Assembly (NCBI RefSeq): GCF_009800925.1 | Contig: NZ_WOYF01000004.1 | Span: 124,001 to 188,000, forward strand | Source of the DNA: Budvicia diplopodorum | Lineage (GTDB): Bacteria > Pseudomonadota > Gammaproteobacteria > Enterobacterales > Enterobacteriaceae | DNA: 64,000 nt | Direction: 5' to 3' | The notes under the pieces: model-generated | The model's database searches: none | Told to the model about the DNA's origin: nothing | Seen by the model: the letters and a program-made list of their open reading frames with translations, nothing else | In this document: piece by piece, positions 51,291 through 60,149 of the stretch | Layout of the letters: each line of letters begins with the position of its first letter | How positions within the stretch are numbered: position 1 is the first letter of the stretch | Program-made: the position numbers and the translations under genes

Positions 51291-52171
51291 TAGGTTGCCC
51301 TCTTGACTAAAATCCAGATGATCCCCAGCCCCAGCGCTTCACTGGCTAAAACGTAATAAAGAATGTACTGCCCGGTAGGGTCATCAATAATGTAATTAAA
51401 GTTCTCTGGGCTCATGAACTTCATGCCGATGAAGAAAAGCAACGGGATTGCAGCGACGATTTTGGCTGACATACGGGCTTCGGAAGTCATTGACATTTTT
51501 TTTCGCTCTATCGCTTTAGTACCGGCCAGTACGCGGGCAAGGCGCGCCATCAGGACACGCAGCTGACCGCCGCGCTGAATACTCACCAGCATTACGATGA
51601 TAAAGAAGTAAAACTCTTTGTATTTGAAACGTTGGTAGGCATCGTTAAATACCACTTCAGCATCTTCCCCCAGATTGAGCCGACGCCCGATCAGGTGAAA
51701 CTCTGCGCCCAGCGGCCCGGAGACATCTTTGCCGCAGCGATCCAGCGCATGATGGATGCTGCTACCGGAAGAGACCGCCGCATTAACAACCGAAATAATT
51801 TCTGGAAAGCTATTGTCAAACACCTTGCGATTAGTAATTCGCCCGAAATAGATCTGCCCCCAAAAAATCAGCGCTACCGTAGCCAAAATAAGCAGTGGCC
51901 AGTTAAAGTGGGTCCAGGAGCTATTAACGAACATCGCCCCGGTAAAAATAGCAAACATAATGACCGAATTTCGGATGGCTTTTTCATTGTGATAACCACG
52001 AAAATACTGCATCCATTCACTGAAAAACCGCCCCAGCTTGACGCTAACTCCGCTCTGAACAGGCTGCTCATTTTTAACCGCATTAAATGAATCACTCTGT
52101 TTGCGCCAGCTAAAAATGTTAATCACCATTAACAGCACGCCGGAAACAACGATCACGATATAAATCATCAT
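51290..52171 (-). CDS. tadB: Tad inner-membrane platform protein TadB
   Basis: 293 residues with the same T2SSF fold as TadC (FPEIISVVNAAVSSGSSIHHALDRCGKD; VSIQRGGQLRVLMARLARVL). Helices near the N-terminus, at about 75-105 and at the C-terminus are apparent. It pairs with TadC. It overlaps tadA by 4 bp. Confidence 0.92.
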   Translation of the reverse strand: MMIYIVIVVSGVLLMVINIFSWRKQSDSFNAVKNEQPVQSGVSVKLGRFFSEWMQYFRGYHNEKAIRNSVIMFAIFTGAMFVNSSWTHFNWPLLILATVALIFWGQIYFGRITNRKVFDNSFPEIISVVNAAVSSGSSIHHALDRCGKDVSGPLGAEFHLIGRRLNLGEDAEVVFNDAYQRFKYKEFYFFIIVMLVSIQRGGQLRVLMARLARVLAGTKAIERKKMSMTSEARMSAKIVAAIPLLFFIGMKFMSPENFNYIIDDPTGQYILYYVLASEALGLGIIWILVKRAT

Positions 52172-53451
52172 GATATAATTCCAAACATCTGTTTTAGTTC
52201 ATCGCCCAGATCGAACATGTAGGCATTGCTCATGATGGTAGAACGAATCAGTAGACCGTGATTTTTGAACTCACCGTCAACGGAACCCGCTTCGGTTTTG
52301 GTCTGTTTTGCCTGAAAGGTGAAGATGTCCTGTAAAATAACGTTATCCCCTTCGATCCCCATGATTTCGGTAATGTTCATGATTTTTCGCGAACCGTCGT
52401 TCATGCGAGAAACCTGAACGATCAGATTGACCGCTGACGCAATATTGCGTCGGATGGCGGTAATCGGCATGCTCATACCTGACATCATCACCATACTTTC
52501 CAGCCGGGCCACCGCATCTCTTGGCGAGTTGGCGTGCAGCGTTGACATCGAGCCGTCGTGTCCGGTATTCATCGCTTGCAGCATTTCAAACGTCTCTTCA
52601 CCACGGCACTCACCGATGATGATGCGATCCGGGCGCATACGCAGTGAGTTGATCACTAAATCACGCATGGTGATTTGACCGGTATTTTCTATTCCGGCCA
52701 AGCGCGTTTCTAAGCGCACAACGTGGGGCTGCATTAGCCTTAGCTCGGCGGCATCTTCAAGCGTGAGGATACGTTCATTTTCACCGATATAGTGAGAAAG
52801 CGCGTTAAGCAGGGTGGTTTTACCGGAACCGGTACCGCCGGAGATAATAATGTTTACCCGACAGCGGGCCGCGATAATGAGCAGGTTAGCCATTTCGCTG
52901 CTCATGGTTCCCAGCTCAACCAGATCTGCCAACATCTTGTTATTTTTACTGAACTTACGAATGGAGATTGACGTTCCTTCCAGCGCAATAGGAGGAATCA
53001 CCACGTTAAGCCGGCTGCCATCTGGCAGACGTGAATCAACCAGCGGGCGACCTTCGTCAATCCTGCGCCCAACCCGTAGTACCAGACGCTTAGCGATATC
53101 CGTTAGCTGGGTATTATCAATAAAACGTTTATTGGTCTTTTCTAACAGGCCAAAACGCTCAATAAATATCGATTCAGGTCCATTAACCAGAATATCGCTG
53201 ACGGTATCGTCTTCAATAAATTCGCGCAACGGGCCAAAACCCAAAATTTCATCGGCAATATTTTCTACCATCTTGCGTTGCTGATAAGCGTTGATATACA
53301 GATTATTCGCCGTAATGGCTTTTTCAACATTCTTCGTCAGTTCGGCGATCATCGAGTCACGTTCAAGCACCAAATGCTCGATTTTTTCAATTTCGATATT
53401 CTTAAGCGTCTCTTCTCGAATCAATATCTGAGTTTCAATATCAAGTTCCAT
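52168..53451 (-). CDS. tadA: Tad pilus assembly ATPase TadA
   Basis: 427 residues of the type II/IV secretion ATPase family. The N-terminal domain (FGPLREFIEDDTVSDILVNGPESIFIERFG) precedes Walker A ISGGTGSGKTTLLN, the Asp box LTLEDAAELRLMQPHVVRLETR, Walker B RPDRIIIGECRGEE and the His box MNTGHDGSMSTLHANS. It powers Flp fibre extension from the cytosol, and in other organisms can also drive retraction. It follows tadZ by 11 bp. Confidence 0.95.
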   Translation of the reverse strand: MELDIETQILIREETLKNIEIEKIEHLVLERDSMIAELTKNVEKAITANNLYINAYQQRKMVENIADEILGFGPLREFIEDDTVSDILVNGPESIFIERFGLLEKTNKRFIDNTQLTDIAKRLVLRVGRRIDEGRPLVDSRLPDGSRLNVVIPPIALEGTSISIRKFSKNNKMLADLVELGTMSSEMANLLIIAARCRVNIIISGGTGSGKTTLLNALSHYIGENERILTLEDAAELRLMQPHVVRLETRLAGIENTGQITMRDLVINSLRMRPDRIIIGECRGEETFEMLQAMNTGHDGSMSTLHANSPRDAVARLESMVMMSGMSMPITAIRRNIASAVNLIVQVSRMNDGSRKIMNITEIMGIEGDNVILQDIFTFQAKQTKTEAGSVDGEFKNHGLLIRSTIMSNAYMFDLGDELKQMFGIIS

Positions 53452-53462
53452 CTGGCCCTCCT

Positions 53463-54599
53463 TTACTTAGACCAACGCTGGCGCAATTGCAGTAGCATCG
53501 ATGTATTTGGCTTATTACTTTTCGTTTCTTCAATACCCAGAATATAGCGGGCCAGTTGATCCAGTGGATTCCTGAGTCCCTTTTTCCAAAAACCGGGCGC
53601 AATGGCCTTAGCGCCGATCTTCTTCATATAGGGCAAAACGATATCAACCGGCCGCCCCAGTAGCGATTCTAAATCTATCAGAGAAATTCTCGACTCCATG
53701 GCTGGGCGGCTTTCGTTCAGACAAATGTACAGGCGGCTGGACAATCGCTTATTGCTGCGCTGTGACCGATCAAACTCGTCTAAAAACTGGCGAGCGGTAC
53801 GCACCGATGAAGTACTGTGATCGATCATCAGGATCGCGCACTGGGTGCTTTCAGCCAGTGCGTTTAGCTGCTCTTTTTTGAAGCTATGAATCGACTGGTC
53901 ATAAACAATAAAGTTATATTTAGCGAACTCCGGCTGGGATAAATCAGGCATTTCGTGTGAAAAATCCTGCTTTAAATCTATATGGTTGTTATATGAGACC
54001 AAGTCCTGATTCAGCTTTTTCCCCAGTAACAAATCGAGATCGTGAGAACCATGCCCACCCTGCATCAGCAGTAATGGTAATGGCTTGATCCCGACAACTG
54101 AGCGAGAAAGCTGGTAGCTCAGTAGCGTGGTGCCGATACCGCCTTTACAGCCCAAAATGCTGATATTGATTGCCCTACGCCGTTCTTCACGCACCAAGCC
54201 GTTGACTACCCCCTCAGCTAACTCATCGAGCTGAAAAGTGGAGTAGAAATAGGAAATTCCGTGATCCATAAAATTCTGAGCAACGGTAATCGAGTCAATG
54301 TCACCAACAACGGCACAGCCACAACCGCGGGGAATTTGGCTATTAATCATTGAAATCAGACGGGAAATGTCATTGCAGTTAACAATATCAATAACAACCC
54401 TACGCAGGGAGTCAGGCAGAACAATTTTGTCAGCGTTGAAAAAATCAACGCTCATTTCCTCAACCGTAGAGATGCCAGCTATGCGGATCCGCTGACAAAT
54501 ATCCTCACGCAACGCATCACGAGATGAGATCACCAGCGTACTTTTGTCGCCTTGATTCTTATTTTTTCGTACCTCATCTTTCTGTAAAAATAACAACAT
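53463..54599 (-). CDS. tadZ: Tad localisation protein TadZ (CpaE/MinD-like ATPase)
   Basis: 378 residues. An atypical receiver-like N-terminal domain (about 20-130) is joined to a ParA/MinD-type ATPase domain. The deviant Walker A reads ILGCKGGIGTTLLS, and YNFIVYDQS marks the second motif. TadZ places the Tad machine at the cell pole in other bacteria. It sits between rcpB and tadA, the normal place. Confidence 0.88.
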   Translation of the reverse strand: MLLFLQKDEVRKNKNQGDKSTLVISSRDALREDICQRIRIAGISTVEEMSVDFFNADKIVLPDSLRRVVIDIVNCNDISRLISMINSQIPRGCGCAVVGDIDSITVAQNFMDHGISYFYSTFQLDELAEGVVNGLVREERRRAINISILGCKGGIGTTLLSYQLSRSVVGIKPLPLLLMQGGHGSHDLDLLLGKKLNQDLVSYNNHIDLKQDFSHEMPDLSQPEFAKYNFIVYDQSIHSFKKEQLNALAESTQCAILMIDHSTSSVRTARQFLDEFDRSQRSNKRLSSRLYICLNESRPAMESRISLIDLESLLGRPVDIVLPYMKKIGAKAIAPGFWKKGLRNPLDQLARYILGIEETKSNKPNTSMLLQLRQRWSK

Positions 54600-54610
54600 G
54601 ACTTACGTCC

Positions 54611-55108
54611 TTAAAAAATAAAATCCATCGGGTTAACCAGACTTCGACGCAAAGAGTTATTCAGCGCACACCCGAGATCGTCCGTCTCTCGATAGCGGTA
54701 ATTCTGAGTGTTGTAATTACAACGCTGAGCTCTCAGCCTAACGGTCTCAATATTCACTATCAGATTGGCCTGCGGTTGATTGTTAAAACCACCAACGGCC
54801 TGAGTGATATTGATGGAGTGAGGCGCAACGCCTTGCTTAATCAATTCCTGACGAACCTTGGTTGCAACCGGTTTGTAATTATTTTTTGACCAGCTAATCG
54901 TAATGGTGCTGGAACGATTGGTACCCAGACCATGCAACACCTTACCTATCAGTATTTCGCTATCGATGTCAGTATTACCGCTCAGGGTGAACGACTGCAC
55001 TTCGACTTCAGGCGATGCGTAGAACCGGCTGTTATAAGCCTGATCCTGAGCCTGAACCCCGAGGGAATAAGCGCAAATTAGCAGGGCAAGCATCCATAGG
55101 TGTCTCAT
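54611..55108 (-). CDS. rcpB: Tad locus outer-membrane protein RcpB
   Basis: 165 residues with a signal peptide (to about GVQA). The mature part has an OmpA/CpaD-like segment (TDIDSEILIGKVLHGLGTNRSSTITISWSKNNYKPVATKVRQELIKQGVAPHSINI) and two cysteines near the C-terminus. Its place directly after rcpA identifies it as RcpB, a periplasmic or outer-membrane partner of the secretin. The assignment rests more on position than on sequence. It overlaps rcpA by 4 bp. Confidence 0.78.
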   Translation of the reverse strand: MRHLWMLALLICAYSLGVQAQDQAYNSRFYASPEVEVQSFTLSGNTDIDSEILIGKVLHGLGTNRSSTITISWSKNNYKPVATKVRQELIKQGVAPHSINITQAVGGFNNQPQANLIVNIETVRLRAQRCNYNTQNYRYRETDDLGCALNNSLRRSLVNPMDFIF

Positions 55109-56460
55109 TTCACAAACCCACCTTTATTGAGGAAATCCATAGCGCGTTTTTGATTACGGCTGTCACGAAACCCGCTGAAGTTAAAGAAGCGCTCGGTTGT
55201 GCTACTGTGCACAAAGTCAGGGAATATGATGTCTCGCGATGAAACCGGCTTGACCAGATTGACCGTTGCGACCACAACCAGTTCGGTACGATTGCGGGTA
55301 GTTGATGCATTGCGGAAAAAAGCGCCGAGGATCGGGATATCGCCAACGTAGGGAACTCGGGACAATGACTCTTTCTCAGAGGCGTTAATCAACCCGCCGA
55401 GTAAAAAGCTCTCACCGTCACCTAGCTCAACGGTGGTACGGGCCCTGCGGGTTTTTAACGAAGGAAACGAAGCGCCAGCATCGGTTTGATATATGTCACT
55501 CAGGCTACTGACCTCTTCACCTAACATCAGGCGAATACGCCGGTTATCGCTGACTTTAGCGCCAATATTCAGCTTAATACCGAACTCTTTAAACTGAACG
55601 TTAGTGCCGTTTTCCGACGTGGTAACGATCGGAATTTCTCCGCCCACTAAAAAGTCTGCGGTTTCTCCTGACAATACCGATAGGTTGGGTTCAGCCAACA
55701 CTCTGGCGATTGAATCATTGCTAATGGCGTGAACTAAGTTACTCAAAGAATCTGCATCAAACTTAATAAAATTGAAGGTTCCGGCGTTCTGGCCAATAGT
55801 CTTCCAGTCAATCCCAACGTTGTCCGTAAATTCTTTAGTGACCTCGACAATCGAAAGCTTAACGTTAACCTGATTGGTCAGCGGTAGCCGGAGCTTGTTG
55901 ACTACGCCTTTATAGCTGACTTCGTTAAGAAAGTTAGAGGCGCTGTCACCGCCACCGCCGCCGCTGTCATCTCCGACTTCTTTTACCGTCTTTTTAACCT
56001 CGGTTTTCTCAGCGCCAATGCCCTCACCTACGATTTGATAAATACGATCGCGCGCGTCTTCATTAGGTACGAAACCGGTCAGAAGATAGGTACTACCCGC
56101 CCGCTGAATGCTGACGTTACTGTCAGGAAATTCTGCCCGAATGGTTTTATCAACGGTGCCCAGCAGATTATTGACCACCAGCGAAACCTGGACGATCTTG
56201 CGCCCGCTTTGATCAAAAATAGTAAAGTCGGCACGCCCCTCTTTGCGACCATAAAGTACCAGACTGTTATCATTAACCAGCTCATAGTCGGCAATCTCAG
56301 AGGCAGAGATAAATACCGTATCAATGATCTCCTGAGTGTTAATAACCCGAGATTCTCCCGGCTCCAGATAAACCTCATTAGCCTGCGCGAAAAACGAAAG
56401 CAGGAAACAGCCGGCCAACGCCGAAAATAGTGCAAATTTTCTGATCTTATCCCTGAGCAC
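55105..56460 (-). CDS. rcpA: Tad secretin RcpA
   Basis: 451 residues. A signal peptide, an N-terminal pilus-assembly domain (GESRVINTQEIIDTVFISASEIADYELVNDNSLVLYGRKEG) and a BON-like part precede a short Gly-rich linker (GGGGG near 170). The secretin core follows (LAEPNLSVLSGETADFLVGGEIPIV; FLLGGLINASEKESLSRVPYVGDIPILGAFFRN). It forms the outer-membrane channel for the Flp fibre. GTG start; overlap with rcpC 14 bp. Confidence 0.92.
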   Translation of the reverse strand: MLRDKIRKFALFSALAGCFLLSFFAQANEVYLEPGESRVINTQEIIDTVFISASEIADYELVNDNSLVLYGRKEGRADFTIFDQSGRKIVQVSLVVNNLLGTVDKTIRAEFPDSNVSIQRAGSTYLLTGFVPNEDARDRIYQIVGEGIGAEKTEVKKTVKEVGDDSGGGGGDSASNFLNEVSYKGVVNKLRLPLTNQVNVKLSIVEVTKEFTDNVGIDWKTIGQNAGTFNFIKFDADSLSNLVHAISNDSIARVLAEPNLSVLSGETADFLVGGEIPIVTTSENGTNVQFKEFGIKLNIGAKVSDNRRIRLMLGEEVSSLSDIYQTDAGASFPSLKTRRARTTVELGDGESFLLGGLINASEKESLSRVPYVGDIPILGAFFRNASTTRNRTELVVVATVNLVKPVSSRDIIFPDFVHSSTTERFFNFSGFRDSRNQKRAMDFLNKGGFVK

Positions 56461-57289
56461 GATGTGATCCCCTGATTTCTTTAATTGTTCGTAGCTGAGG
56501 TAATAGTGTGTCTAATCGGATTTTTCCGTCCTCAGAGCCACCTTTAGCGGGTAGCAGCAATAGCTCACCGACTTTTTCTACGGTATGGATAAATTCCAGA
56601 TCCTTGGTTTTTGCCTTAAGCTGGATATAGCCCAGTACGTCATCATCTTTACTGAGCAGTCCGCCACTGAGATCGACTTTAGGCATACGAAGTACTGTTA
56701 AAGGGGAAATTAGACGACTCAAAACGTACTTGTCGCTCTTATTTGGACTTCCTCCGCCGGATTCAAGCCCGATTTGTGCCTTCATACGGCTATCGTTAGA
56801 AACTTCTAGCATGCGTAAATAAAGGGCAACTTCATCACCGACGGCTAATGAATTAAGTAGATAGCTATTGGTAGCCTTGATCGGGAAACTGTAAGTCATT
56901 TCATCGTTATGCAGGCTATTGAGCACATAATCAGGGCTGTCGAAGCTTTCCAACATGTTGGCGACAATATAGCTTTCAGCTTTGATCGAACTTTTTAGCC
57001 TGTACCCACGTAAGGAGCCGGTGTTTAATGCAGAAATATCAAGAGAGGCTAAGTCACTGTTTTCCTCTACGCTAATCTCACTAAGTTGGTAATCTTCCGA
57101 CCTGATAATATGGCCGTGAGTAAGATCGGTTTTAGCCACAGCCACCGTTAGCCTACGCTTGGTCGAATCCTGAGTATTTACGGCAGTCGTTGCCGGTGCA
57201 GCAGGTTCCCCACTGACAAAAACCCAAATACCGATCACTCCGACCACAATAACGATGAGTGAGATAAAAAACATTATTCTATGATTCAC
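56447..57289 (-). CDS. rcpC: Tad locus protein RcpC/CpaB
   Basis: 280 residues. A membrane helix (about 6-28) precedes an SAF/CpaB domain (LTVAVAKTDLTHGHIIRSEDYQLSEI, about 48-75) and an RcpC domain (YSFPIKATNSYLLNSLAVGDEVALYLRML). It is a periplasmic structural partner of the secretin. Confidence 0.87.
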   Translation of the reverse strand: MNHRIMFFISLIVIVVGVIGIWVFVSGEPAAPATTAVNTQDSTKRRLTVAVAKTDLTHGHIIRSEDYQLSEISVEENSDLASLDISALNTGSLRGYRLKSSIKAESYIVANMLESFDSPDYVLNSLHNDEMTYSFPIKATNSYLLNSLAVGDEVALYLRMLEVSNDSRMKAQIGLESGGGSPNKSDKYVLSRLISPLTVLRMPKVDLSGGLLSKDDDVLGYIQLKAKTKDLEFIHTVEKVGELLLLPAKGGSEDGKIRLDTLLPQLRTIKEIRGSHRAQG

Positions 57290-57361
57290 TGCGAATAACT
57301 CTCCTGAATGTTAAGGTTTATTAATACTGGTTATGACCTAATTGATAGCCAATAAGGCTAA

Positions 57362-57787
57362 TTAAGTTATAAAAGAAGCGAAAAAAAATCCCACGGCGAT
57401 TGCCGGGCCCATAGGCACACCCGACTGACAAATCGATCGACGAAAAAATAGGAAACCAATAAAAACAATAAGCCCGCCTGATACTGAAGTTAGCCATAAA
57501 AATGGCCAAATTTGCTGAGCGGTTAATGAGAGTGAAAGTGCAGAAATCAGCTTAACGTCTCCAGCACCCAATATATTGAAATTAAATAAAACAAATCCCA
57601 ATGCTAAAAGGCTTACGGCAGCCAAAATATTAATTGTGCTGTGATGGTAATAACCAAAAAGAATAGCAACAATAAGAATAGCAGTAACAACTTTATTACT
57701 AATAATTCTGAATCGAATATCAGTATAAGTAGTCCATATAAGCAGCATTAACATGACTAAAAAAATGCCATTAATTAAAGTTGTCAT
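57362..57787 (-). CDS. tadV: Prepilin peptidase TadV (short CpaA/GspO-type)
   Basis: 141 residues, the short A24 peptidase form without the N-terminal methylase part. The two catalytic Asp residues are visible: Asp23 in TTYTDIR and Asp77 in GAGDVKL (GxGD motif). It should cleave the Flp, TadE and TadF leaders at the inner membrane. It lies 72 bp before rcpC and 134 bp after flp. Confidence 0.93.
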   Translation of the reverse strand: MTTLINGIFLVMLMLLIWTTYTDIRFRIISNKVVTAILIVAILFGYYHHSTINILAAVSLLALGFVLFNFNILGAGDVKLISALSLSLTAQQIWPFLWLTSVSGGLIVFIGFLFFRRSICQSGVPMGPAIAVGFFFASFIT

Positions 57788-57808
57788 TACTTTTCCTATT
57801 ATAAAAGC

Positions 57809-57844
57809 TAAAGTGCTTAGAATTTGTAATCTCCAAGCACTTTA
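57809..57844 (-). terminator. Hairpin between flp and tadV
   Basis: TAAAGTGCTT and AAGCACTTTA pair perfectly (10 bp) around a 16-nt loop in the flp/tadV gap. There is no long T-run. It may attenuate transcription into the assembly genes or stabilise the flp message. Confidence 0.6.
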
Positions 57845-57921
57845 ATCAAATCCGATACCCCATATAAATGAGTGTCAGTTCATCAATATCATCCTACGAG
57901 CGTTATCGGAAATTCAGACAA

Positions 57922-58155
57922 CTACGGCTTAGTAGAAGTAACGGATAGAATTGCCGCCTGAATCTTCTGGAATGCTTGCTTTAGTTCAAACAGGAAACCA
58001 GTACTTTCGCCATTACCTAAAACAAGAGCCAGCAGTGAAGCTACAGCAACACCAATTAATGCGTATTCGATGGCAGTAATACCGCGCTGATCTTTAAGAA
58101 AGCCTTTAAGGCCTAAATAAGCCGCGATATAACCTTTGGTCATCACATTAAACAT
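57922..58155 (-). CDS. flp: Flp-type pilin
   Basis: 77 residues. A basic leader ends at Gly25, and the mature sequence begins ITAIEYALIGVAVASLLALVL with the Glu30-Tyr31 pair at +5/+6, the hallmark of Flp pilins. The C-terminal tail (FELKQAFQKIQAAILSVTSTKP) is longer than in the smallest Flp proteins. Only one flp gene is seen, while some loci have two. AAGGA lies 8 nt before the ATG. Confidence 0.95.
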   Translation of the reverse strand: MFNVMTKGYIAAYLGLKGFLKDQRGITAIEYALIGVAVASLLALVLGNGESTGFLFELKQAFQKIQAAILSVTSTKP

Positions 58156-58472
58156 ATTTCAATTCCTTTATGAAAAAATACTCACAATTAGTATTGTTGA
58201 GTGTATTTATATTTGCCTAGTACTTTAACCCTCATTCGTTTTTAAAATGAGTGAGTAATTAAGTCATCCTTGTAGAAACCCAGCAAAAATATAAAACTAT
58301 TTGCGTTTATCAAGTCAAAAGCTCACCTGCAACAAAATAGTATTTTCCGGTTGCTAGAAGATAACGAGACAAATTTAACCACATTCGATTTTGATTACTC
58401 TATTCTTTCTCTCTCAATTAATTTGATACATTCTTAATAAGTTACCTTTCACCCTACTGATAACCTCAACGA
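58156..58472. other. Promoter region of the tad operon
   Basis: 317 AT-rich bp between the regulator gene stop and flp. No gene is visible. The tad promoter and its regulator sites are expected here, but no clear motif stands out. Confidence 0.45.
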
Positions 58473-59063
58473 CTATAAATATGACTTTAATAATATATAT
58501 ATAATCAGCACTGACAGCGTGCTTAGCCAGCAAACGGCAACCACCGCCAGTATGGATACCAGGAAACTCCACCGCCTATCGGCAAATAGATTCGCCGCTT
58601 TGGCCTGCCTCTCACTTTCTCTTTTTTCGAGCGCAGTCACGAGGGTATTATCCAAACCGCCAAGCGGTGCGATATATTGCACCGGTTCTGGCTGAGCTGA
58701 AGAATGTAATGCCTTTTCTGGCATAGAGTCAGGCTTCTCAGTAGCTATCTTGGTCACTTTGCCTACGTACTGAGCGCCTTTTCTCGGAATAGTGCGAATC
58801 AACGTCTCTCTTAATCCCACTTGAGAAAATGCCTTACGCAGAGCATATAGCTGACCGTAATAGCTACTTTCACTGATAGCACCGCTTTGTTCTTTCCATA
58901 CCTGATGAATGAGCTTCTCTTTTTCAGTCACACCGTTAAGCAATAAGATCAGAAAACGGAGACTGTTTTCAGTCAGCTCGAGAACGGTTCCGTCTGCACC
59001 AATCAGGCACCGTTCTGAGGGTGAAAACTCCACATCATTCTCTAACTTAAATCTCATATTCAT
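58473..59063 (-). CDS. Membrane-tethered winged-helix regulator (ToxR/CadC type), probable tad regulator
   Basis: 196 residues. An OmpR/PhoB-type winged helix lies at about 15-110 (LTENSLRFLILLLNGVTEKEKLIHQVWKEQSG, then SSYYGQLYALRKAFSQVGLRETLIRTIPRKGAQYVG). A linker of about 60 residues leads to one membrane helix at the C-terminus (FLVSILAVVAVCWLSTLSVLIIYILL). Only four residues lie beyond the helix, so there is no periplasmic sensor domain. It is on the same strand and directly upstream of flp, which makes it the likely transcriptional regulator of the Tad locus. Confidence 0.83.
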   Translation of the reverse strand: MNMRFKLENDVEFSPSERCLIGADGTVLELTENSLRFLILLLNGVTEKEKLIHQVWKEQSGAISESSYYGQLYALRKAFSQVGLRETLIRTIPRKGAQYVGKVTKIATEKPDSMPEKALHSSAQPEPVQYIAPLGGLDNTLVTALEKRESERQAKAANLFADRRWSFLVSILAVVAVCWLSTLSVLIIYILLKSYL

Positions 59064-60149
59064 AGGTCTATATATCCCTTTGTGATAAAACCTAAACCAT
59101 ACAATTACACAAAAAGCAGCGAATGAAGCTACCGGTATTTAATGTTTCCTACCATCAATATCTGTATACACTGATATATACAATAAAAATGTAAACTAAC
59201 TAAAAACTAATGAGAGACAGGGAGAAATAAAAGTTTTTAGGAATATTAAAAACATTAACTCTCTGCTTTGCAGATGCCCCTGATATAGTACTTTCATGTC
59301 GGATTCATACGGTTGCTAGTTCATAATATTGATATAGGTTTATTACATCACTTGTTAAATCTTAATTTAAATATATCTATTAAGAAATGGCCTTAAACAA
59401 CCGTTATATAACCAGTTGTGTCGAAATATGTCAAATACTCTTATCTCATTAACTTTTAACACCTCAATTATTCTTAATTAATCTCAATGAATGTTGAAAA
59501 TCGCCAAATACAGTCAATTGAAAACAAAGTTATCATTAATTTTCGGAGCATTGATAGAATAGTAAACAGCAAAATCAAATCAATAATTTATCAAATTAAC
59601 AATAAATATCTTACTTTTCATATAAATAATGAAACCCAGCCATTTTAGAAGGAAATGTGATCTAGATCAAAAAAATGATTATTTTATAGCTATTGATCGC
59701 GGATTGAGCAAGGGATTATTTTCTGAGTAATGTGAATAACTCAATAACTTAAGGAGTTGTCATAGAATTATTTTAATCAAATTCATCAAAAAATCTAAAT
59801 AACATACTAGAAAAAACACTTCTTAAACATGTTGACAAGAATTCTCTTTCATTAAAATAGCATCATATTATAAACATAATCTGATATTACTTACATCAAA
59901 GAATCGGTTTGCAAAACAGTTACTACTTAATTATTAGTATATGGCGACAGCACAGTATGTAATATTTACGCAGTCAAATTATACAATAACAAAAAAGCTA
60001 TTATAATGACTTTTAAATATGTATTAGCAGTAAATATGGGGGAGGATGAGATTTGAGTATAGTTTAGTCCGGGACTCGTAAAAAGTCCCAAATTAAATAC
60101 GGAGTACAGAATAAGTAATAAATAATATGCAACAATTAATATTTAAATG
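59064..60149. other. 1.1-kb AT-rich gene-free region
   Basis: The longest gap of the window and very AT-rich. No ORF with a credible SD or family match was found on either strand. It holds a near-consensus CRP site (59656-59671), a TTGACA with a TAAAAT 15 bp later (59832-59858), and a GGGACT/AGTCCC hairpin (60072-60090). It may contain the distal promoter of the ToxR-like regulator or an unannotated RNA. Confidence 0.45.
59656..59671. promoter_or_regulatory. Near-consensus CRP binding site
   Basis: TGTGATCTAGATCAAA, preceded by AAA, matches the ideal CRP site (TGTGATCTAGATCACA) at all but one position. It is about 590 bp upstream of the regulator start. Confidence 0.55.

Noticed and set aside
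60072-60090. GGGACT/AGTCCC hairpin as the ygiQ terminator
   Set aside because: It is 60 bp after the stop codon on the correct side, but has no T-run after it in the minus direction; too weak to call.
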